Assembly (NCBI RefSeq): GCF_008042075.1
Contig: NZ_RDBN01000005.1
Location: 899,035-963,034, forward strand
Origin: Streptomyces sp. UW30
GTDB lineage: Bacteria; Actinomycetota; Actinomycetes; Streptomycetales; Streptomycetaceae
Reading direction: 5' to 3'
DNA length: 64,000 nt
The notes beneath the pieces were generated by a model that was not told the DNA's origin, searched no databases, and saw only the letters and a list, made by a program, of their open reading frames with translations. Within the stretch, counting starts at the first letter, position 1. The number at the start of each line of letters is the position of its first letter. The position numbers were made by a program, and so were the translations under genes. This document shows, piece after piece, positions 59,199 through 64,000 of this stretch.

Positions 59199-60907
59199 GC
59201 CGCCCAGGAGGCCACGCCGCCGAGGCCCGCCGCCTCAGCCCGTACGAGTACGCGTCCACCCACGGCCCGCGCGCCGGCGACCGGATCCGGCTCGGCGACT
59301 CCGGGCTGACGATCCGGGTCGAGTCCGACTCCCAGCGCTACGGCGACGAGTTCCTCGCCGGGTTCGGCAAGACCGCCCGGGACGGCCTGCACCTCAAGGC
59401 CGCCGCCGTCCGGGACACCTGCGACGTCGTCATCAGCAATGTGGTGGTGATCGACGCGGCGCTCGGGATCCGGAAGGTCTCCATCGGGATCCGCGAGGGG
59501 CGGATCTGCTCGATCGGGCGGGCCGGGAACCCCGACACCCTCGACGGGGTCGACGTCGTCGTCGGCACGGGCACCTCGATCGTGTCCGGCGAGGGGCTCA
59601 TCGCCACCGCCGGGGCCGTCGACACCCATGTCCATCTGCTGTCGCCGCGCATCATGGAGGCCTCGCTCGCCTCCGGCGTGACCACGATCATCGGCCAGGA
59701 GTTCGGGCCGGTCTGGGGCGTCGGCGTCAACTCGCCCTGGGCGCTCAAGCACGCCTTCAACGCCTTCGACGCCTGGCCCGTCAACATCGGTTTCCTGGGC
59801 CGGGGTTCGTCCTCGCACGACGCCCCGCTCGTCGAGGCCCTCGCCGAGGGCGGCGCGAGTGGCTTCAAGGTGCACGAGGACATGGGCGCCCACACCCGAG
59901 CGCTGGACACGGCGTTGCGCGTCGCCGAGGAACACGACGTGCAGGTCGCCCTGCACAGCGACGGGCTGAACGAGTGCCTGTCGGTCGAGGACACCCTGCG
60001 CGTCCTGGACGGCCGCACCATCCACGCCTTCCACATAGAGGGCTGCGGCGGCGGTCACGTCCCCAACGTGCTGAAGATGGCCGGGGTCCCGAACGTCATC
60101 GGCTCCTCCACCAACCCCACCCTGCCCTTCGGCCGGGACGCGGTCGCCGAGCACTACGGCATGATCGTCTCCGTCCACGACCTGAAGACCGACCTGCCCG
60201 GCGACGCGGCGATGGCCCGCGACCGCATCCGCGCCGGGACGATGGGCGCCGAGGACGTGCTGCACGACTTGGGCGCCATCGGCATCACCTCGTCGGACGC
60301 GCAGGGCATGGGCCGGGCCGGCGAGACCGTCCGCCGTACGTTCGCCATGGCCGGGAAGATGAAGGCCGAGTTCGGTGCCCCGGACGACGGCCACGACAAC
60401 GAACGCGTCCTGCGCTACATGGCCAAGCTGACCATCAACCCGGCCATCGCGCACGGCCTCGCCCACGAGGTCGGCTCGATCGAGGTCGGCAAGCTGGCGG
60501 ACATCGTGCTCTGGCGCCCGGAGTACTTCGGCGCCAAGCCGCAGCTCGTGCTCAAGTCCGGCTTCCCTGCCTACGGTGTGGTCGGCGACCCGAACGCCGC
60601 CACCGACACCTGCGAACCCCTCGTCCTGGGCCCGCAGTTCGGGGCGTACGGCGCCACCCCCGCCGACATCTCCGTCGCCTTCGTCGCACAGGCCGCCGTC
60701 GACCAGGGCAACGACTCGATGCCGACCCGGCGCCGCAGGGTCGCCGTGCGCGGCACGCGCGGCATCGGGCCGGCCGATCTGCGCCTGAACTCCCGTACCG
60801 GAGCCGTCGACGTCGACCAGCGCACCGGCCTGGTCACCCTCGACGGCGAGCCGCTGCGCTCGGAGCCGGCCGAGTCCGTCTCCCTCAACCGCCTCTACTT
60901 CCTCTAA
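59195..60907 (+). CDS. Urease-like alpha (catalytic) subunit
   Basis: A 570-residue amidohydrolase of the urease alpha family. By comparison with Klebsiella urease, all nickel ligands are kept: His145 and His147 (DTHVH), Lys225 (GFKVHEDMG, the carbamylated lysine), His254, His280 and Asp368 (TSSDAQGMG). The mobile flap is changed: the Cys319 equivalent is Val327, while the neighbouring His320 equivalent remains as His328. Residues between the HxH and the lysine differ much from true ureases. It may be a urease or an enzyme for a substituted urea; see the findings. Confidence 0.88.
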   Translation: MSRPGGHAAEARRLSPYEYASTHGPRAGDRIRLGDSGLTIRVESDSQRYGDEFLAGFGKTARDGLHLKAAAVRDTCDVVISNVVVIDAALGIRKVSIGIREGRICSIGRAGNPDTLDGVDVVVGTGTSIVSGEGLIATAGAVDTHVHLLSPRIMEASLASGVTTIIGQEFGPVWGVGVNSPWALKHAFNAFDAWPVNIGFLGRGSSSHDAPLVEALAEGGASGFKVHEDMGAHTRALDTALRVAEEHDVQVALHSDGLNECLSVEDTLRVLDGRTIHAFHIEGCGGGHVPNVLKMAGVPNVIGSSTNPTLPFGRDAVAEHYGMIVSVHDLKTDLPGDAAMARDRIRAGTMGAEDVLHDLGAIGITSSDAQGMGRAGETVRRTFAMAGKMKAEFGAPDDGHDNERVLRYMAKLTINPAIAHGLAHEVGSIEVGKLADIVLWRPEYFGAKPQLVLKSGFPAYGVVGDPNAATDTCEPLVLGPQFGAYGATPADISVAFVAQAAVDQGNDSMPTRRRRVAVRGTRGIGPADLRLNSRTGAVDVDQRTGLVTLDGEPLRSEPAESVSLNRLYFL

Positions 60908-60916
60908 GGACACCCC

Positions 60917-61966
60917 ATGTCTGCTGCCTCCGACGGCTTCCGCATGCCCGCCGAGTGGACCCCGCACGAGCGCACCTGGATGGCCTGGCCGGGGCCGAAC
61001 GTGACCTTCGAGGACGCCGAGGATCTCATGGCGGCCCGCCTGGCCTGGGCGTCGGTCGCCCATGCCGTGCGACGCTTCGAACCGGTGACGATGGTGTGCG
61101 GCCCGGGACAGTCCGAGGAGGCCCGGACGCTGCTCGGGCCGGGTGTGGAGACCGTCGAACGGGACCTCGACGACGCCTGGATGCGCGACATCGGCCCCAC
61201 CTTCCTGACCGACGGCGCCGGTCGACTCGCCGCTGTCGACTGGACGTTCAACGGCTGGGGTGCGCAGGACTGGGCCAGCTGGGAGCACGACGCGAAGATC
61301 GCCGGTCATGTCTCCGACCTGGCCGGCTCGACAAGGACGTACGCCTCGAAGCTGGTGAACGAGGGCGGGGCGATCCATGTCGACGGCGAGGGGACGGTCC
61401 TGCTCACCGAGACCGTCCAGCTCGGGCCGGAGCGCAACCCGCACTGGACGCGGGAGGAGGTCGAGGCCGAGATCCACGCCATGCTCGGCACCCGCAAGGC
61501 GATCTGGCTGCCCCGCGGCCTCACCGGCGACTACCCGCCCTACGGCTTCGGCACCCTGGGCCATGTCGACATCGTCGCCGCCTTCGCCCGGCCCGGCGTC
61601 GTCGTGGCCCATGTGCAGCCCGACCCGGCGCACCCCGACCACGAGGTGACCAAGGAGATCCTCGGCCTGCTGAAGTCGCAGACGGACGCACGCGGGCGCC
61701 GACTGGAGGTCGTCGAGGTCCCCGCCCCGACCGTCCTGGAGACCGACGGCCACTGGGCCGACTACTCCTACATCAACCACTACCTCTGCAACGGCGGCGT
61801 GGTGCTCTGCGGCTTCGACGACCCGCGCGACGAGATCGCGGCCGGCATCTTCCGACGGCTCTTCCCGGAGCGGACGGTGACGCTCGTCGACGCGCGCACG
61901 CTCTTCGCGGGCGGGGGCGGCATCCACTGCATCACTCAGCAGCAGCCGAGGGGCGTGGTCAGGTAG
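60917..61966 (+). CDS. Agmatine deiminase family protein
   Basis: A 349-residue enzyme of the guanidino-group-modifying family. Agmatine deiminase turns agmatine into N-carbamoylputrescine and ammonia. The catalytic set is present: Asp in DDAWMRDIGPTF (about 91), Glu in NEGGAIH (about 151), His and Asp in GHVD (about 216) and the nucleophile Cys in GGGGIHCITQQQP (about 340). The residue before GHVD is Leu where most have Asp, so the substrate may differ. It begins ten bases behind the urease alpha gene. Confidence 0.87.
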   Translation: MSAASDGFRMPAEWTPHERTWMAWPGPNVTFEDAEDLMAARLAWASVAHAVRRFEPVTMVCGPGQSEEARTLLGPGVETVERDLDDAWMRDIGPTFLTDGAGRLAAVDWTFNGWGAQDWASWEHDAKIAGHVSDLAGSTRTYASKLVNEGGAIHVDGEGTVLLTETVQLGPERNPHWTREEVEAEIHAMLGTRKAIWLPRGLTGDYPPYGFGTLGHVDIVAAFARPGVVVAHVQPDPAHPDHEVTKEILGLLKSQTDARGRRLEVVEVPAPTVLETDGHWADYSYINHYLCNGGVVLCGFDDPRDEIAAGIFRRLFPERTVTLVDARTLFAGGGGIHCITQQQPRGVVR

Positions 61967-61975
61967 AACGTACGG

Positions 61976-62467
61976 GTGAACGTACTGCTCTGCGCCACCT
62001 GCGGAACCCGGCTGACCGAGCCGGTCCGGCGGCTCGACGAGAAGCCCGAGTACCCCGGCTGGGACGGCCTCCCGGGCCCGGACGGCCGACGGCACGGCCC
62101 GCCGAGCGTGCCGCGCGGGACGTACGTCGTCGACCCGCTGCCCTTCGGGGCGCCGTTCGAGCCGATCGGCCCCGACGAGGAGTACGACGGGGAAGTGCCC
62201 GGCGGCAAGTGGAGGTCCGACGAGCGGGGCTTCCTGGTCGCCGCCGGGCCACGCGGCACCTACGTCCTGCACCCGGACGACGTCGTGGACCTCACCCCCC
62301 ATTCCGACAGGTACCGCCTCATCGGCTGCTGCGGTCCGGACGGCTCGGCCGGGGTCAACCACGTCTGTGGCTGCGGGGCCGAGGTGGCCATCGTCGCCGC
62401 CGACTGCTCGAGCGGCTACGAGACCCGGCTCGTCCCGGACGCCGTCCGTGTGGAGGCCGTCGCGTGA
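61976..62467 (+). CDS. Uncharacterised Cys-rich protein
   Basis: A 163-residue protein that I do not recognise. It begins CATCGTRL, a CxxC knuckle, and ends with a second cysteine cluster GCCGPDG...NHVCGCGAEVA...ADCSSGYE, so it may bind zinc. The middle is rich in Pro, Gly and Asp. It starts on GTG ten bases behind the agmatine deiminase gene and overlaps the TetR gene by four bases, so it belongs to the operon. Confidence 0.7.
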   Translation: MNVLLCATCGTRLTEPVRRLDEKPEYPGWDGLPGPDGRRHGPPSVPRGTYVVDPLPFGAPFEPIGPDEEYDGEVPGGKWRSDERGFLVAAGPRGTYVLHPDDVVDLTPHSDRYRLIGCCGPDGSAGVNHVCGCGAEVAIVAADCSSGYETRLVPDAVRVEAVA

Positions 62468-63069
62468 CGCCCGCCCGCCGCCGCACCCCCGCCCCACCCC
62501 GCGAGGACGTCCTCGCCGCGGCCATGGACATGATCGCGGAACTGGGCCTGGAGAAGCTCACCATGGCGGCGCTCGGCCGTGAGGTCGGGATGAGCAGCGG
62601 CCATCTGCTCTACTACTTCCACTCCAAGGACGAACTGCTGCTGCGCACCCTGGAGTGGAGCGAGGGCCGGCTCGGCGCCGAGCGCGGCCGGCTCCTCACC
62701 CGGTCCGCCTCCGCCCGCGAGCGGCTCGACGCGTACGTCGACCTGTACGTCCCCTACGGCCACCGCGACCCGCACTGGACGCTGTGGCTGGAGGTCTGGA
62801 ACCGCTCGCAGAACGCCGACGAGGAAGCCCGCGAACGGCAGGCCGCGATCGAGGGTGCCTGGCACCGCGACCTGGTGGCGCTGGTCGCGGAAGGCGTGTC
62901 GAGGGGGGAGTTCCGTGCGGTCGACCCGGATCGTTTCGCGGCCCGGCTGCGGGCGCTGCTCGACGGCTTCTCGATCCATGTGGCGATCGGGCTGCGCGGC
63001 ACGGACCGAGCGCAAATTCTGCGCCACGTAAGGGAGTTCCTCGACGACAGCCTCCTCGCGGACTCCTGA
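62464..63069 (+). CDS. TetR/AcrR-family transcriptional regulator
   Basis: A 201-residue regulator ending the urease-like operon. Helix-turn-helix at about 15-58 (LAAAMDMIAELGLEKLTMAA, MSSGHLLYYFHSKDELLL). The C-terminal domain (YVPYGHRDPHWTLWLEVWNR) resembles the BetI-like group that senses amines or cholines. GTG start overlaps the stop of the preceding gene. It probably controls the operon and the divergent permease through the TTTAGAG palindrome. Confidence 0.88.
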   Translation: MTPARRRTPAPPREDVLAAAMDMIAELGLEKLTMAALGREVGMSSGHLLYYFHSKDELLLRTLEWSEGRLGAERGRLLTRSASARERLDAYVDLYVPYGHRDPHWTLWLEVWNRSQNADEEARERQAAIEGAWHRDLVALVAEGVSRGEFRAVDPDRFAARLRALLDGFSIHVAIGLRGTDRAQILRHVREFLDDSLLADS

Positions 63070-63191
63070 GCCAAGGTCCTGGTTGTACGCAATATGGCGG
63101 ATTGACCCTGTAGTGCGTGGTGCGTTTGCCTCGTGGGGAGCCCTCGGCGCGGGCCGGGGGAGAAGCGTCCACGGGGACCACAGGGGGGACC

Positions 63192-63419
63192 ATGTCCGAA
63201 GCCGGCCGCAAGGTCGCCTTCCAGCAGGGCCGTGACGTCCGGGTCCGCGACCTCGGCACCGGCGCCACGACCCGGGTCAAGGGCGCCCAGCCCTCGCCGG
63301 CCGGGCACCCTTCCGTCAACGCCGACGGCACCGTCGTCGCGTTCGAGTCGGCATCACCCGATCTGGTGGAGGGCGACACCAACGGGGTGTCGGACGTCTT
63401 CCTGCGGACAGTTCACTGA
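63192..63419 (+). CDS. Short TolB-like (PD40 repeat) protein, possibly a remnant
   Basis: A 75-residue protein without signal peptide whose second half, HPSVNADGTVVAFESASPDL and GDTNGVSDVFLR, is one PD40/TolB-type propeller repeat. The next gene has the same repeat several times. A single blade cannot fold as a propeller alone, so this looks like a truncated paralogue or a cofolding partner. The ATG follows GGGGGGACC. Confidence 0.6.
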   Translation: MSEAGRKVAFQQGRDVRVRDLGTGATTRVKGAQPSPAGHPSVNADGTVVAFESASPDLVEGDTNGVSDVFLRTVH

Positions 63420-63444
63420 CAACCACGCACCAACAGGGGGAATC

Positions 63445-64000
63445 TTGCTGAGAACCATGCGCGCGGCGTCCGTCGCCGTACTCGCGGGGGCGCTGATCGC
63501 CGCAACGGCGACAGCGGCGTCCCCGGCACCGGGGCCGGACACCGAGCGGGTCACGCTGACGTCGACGGGGCAACAGGGCGACGGCGACTCGTACGGGGCA
63601 CAGTTCAGTGCCGACGGCCGGTTCGCGGCCTTCACGGCGTACGCGACCAACCTGGTGCCCGGCGACACCAACGGGCACGCGGACGTCTTCGTGCGCGACC
63701 TGCGCAGGGGGACCGTCGAGCGGATCAGCGTCGCCTCGGACGGCACCCAGGCCGACATGCCCTCGTCGACGGCGGCCATCAGCGCCGACGGGCGGTACGT
63801 CCTGTTCCGTTCCAACGCGCGGAACCTGGTGCCCTGGGACCCGCCGCCCACGAACGACGCGGCCGAGGACGTCTATCTGCACGACCGGCGCACCGGCCGC
63901 ACCGAGCGGATCAGCGTCGGCTTCGACGGCGGCTCCGCCTTCTCGGCCGGCGCCCATATGTCGGCCGATGCCCGCTACATCGTGTTCAACGCCAAGGCCG
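63445..64000 (+). CDS. Secreted TolB-like (PD40) beta-propeller protein, 3' end outside window
   Basis: The frame is open to the end of the window (185 residues visible). It has a signal peptide (MRAASVAVLAGALIAATATA) and then repeats of the type QFSADGRFAAFTAYATNLVP, GDTNGHADVFVRDLRRG, AAISADGRYVLFRSNARNLV and HMSADARYIVFNAKA, i.e. PD40 blades as in TolB or secreted calcium-binding propellers. The start is TTG 63445 (behind AGGGGGAA) or ATG 63457. Function unknown. Confidence 0.8.
   Translation, partial: MLRTMRAASVAVLAGALIAATATAASPAPGPDTERVTLTSTGQQGDGDSYGAQFSADGRFAAFTAYATNLVPGDTNGHADVFVRDLRRGTVERISVASDGTQADMPSSTAAISADGRYVLFRSNARNLVPWDPPPTNDAAEDVYLHDRRTGRTERISVGFDGGSAFSAGAHMSADARYIVFNAKA

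Noticed and set aside
59180-62497. 1105-codon open frame on the minus strand opposite the urease-like operon
   Set aside because: Same mirror effect; it spans four recognised plus-strand genes and has no ribosome-binding site or domain.

Overview
The window is a chromosomal segment of a Streptomyces. Base composition is very GC-rich with strongly G/C-biased third codon positions, GTG starts are frequent, and a rare TTA leucine codon appears in a regulatory gene. The order ligA, GGDEF/EAL gene, gatC-gatA-small gene-gatB, GGDEF/EAL gene, ilvB-ilvN-ilvC, serA, proline dehydrogenase/P5C dehydrogenase, leuB, ilvE, urease-like genes matches what I recall of the core region around SCO5488-SCO5529 of S. 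coelicolor. No tRNA, rRNA, CRISPR array, integrase or insertion sequence was recognised.

Layout. 1-6.9 kb: housekeeping genes (3' part of mnmA, hydrolase, DUF427, LOG-like protein, SDR, methionine-synthase-like protein, NAD-dependent DNA ligase). 7.1-9.4 kb: membrane c-di-GMP enzyme of RmdB type. 9.5-11.1 kb: TetR with divergent DUF4267 gene, then a cupin. 11.2-14.8 kb: GatCAB amidotransferase operon closed by a 16-bp-stem terminator. 14.8-20.2 kb: methyltransferase, membrane proteins, MMPL exporter, GNAT. 20.4-23.7 kb: large ATP-binding LuxR regulator. 23.7-27 kb: PQQ-type sugar dehydrogenase lipoprotein, aldo/keto reductase, D-2-hydroxyacid dehydrogenase. 27.5-30.5 kb: second membrane GGDEF protein with a degenerate EAL domain. 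30.5-36.1 kb: ilv leader/attenuator, ilvBNC, serA. 36.1-38.3 kb: MFS exporter and divergent TetR. 38.3-43.2 kb: Nik/Opp-type ABC operon with a fused permease, a Zur-like box and an ATPase gene broken by a 150-bp inverted duplication. 43.3-46.5 kb: FAD monooxygenase, TetR and two small membrane proteins. 46.5-51.4 kb: proline catabolism (PucR regulator, proline dehydrogenase, P5C dehydrogenase, iminopeptidase-like hydrolase). 51.4-54.3 kb: DUF5988, AAC(2')-like acetyltransferase, small protein, Tat phosphatase. 54.4-56.9 kb: leuB and ilvE. 56.9-63.1 kb: NCS1 permease divergent from a urease-like/agmatine-deiminase/unknown/TetR operon. 63.2-64 kb: two TolB-like genes, the last cut by the window end.

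How the genes work together. Branched-chain amino-acid synthesis is spread over ilvBNC, leuB and ilvE, with a leader peptide (Ile-Leu-Val-Leu run) and a U-tract terminator in front of ilvB. Proline breakdown is a compact regulator-enzyme-enzyme unit. Two c-di-GMP genes flank the gat region. The last large operon joins urease-family subunits without any accessory gene to an agmatine deiminase and a permease, suggesting breakdown of a guanidino or ureido compound.

Most interesting points: the orphan urease-like/agmatine deiminase operon with a flap Cys-to-Val change; the Zur-like box in front of the ABC operon and its inverted-repeat lesion; dispersed Streptomyces repeats that supply stop codons at three convergent junctions and one that sits in frame inside a LuxR gene; the ilv attenuator; and the TTA codon beside the GGDEF motif of the RmdB-like gene. 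Everything here was read by eye; no search or alignment program was run.
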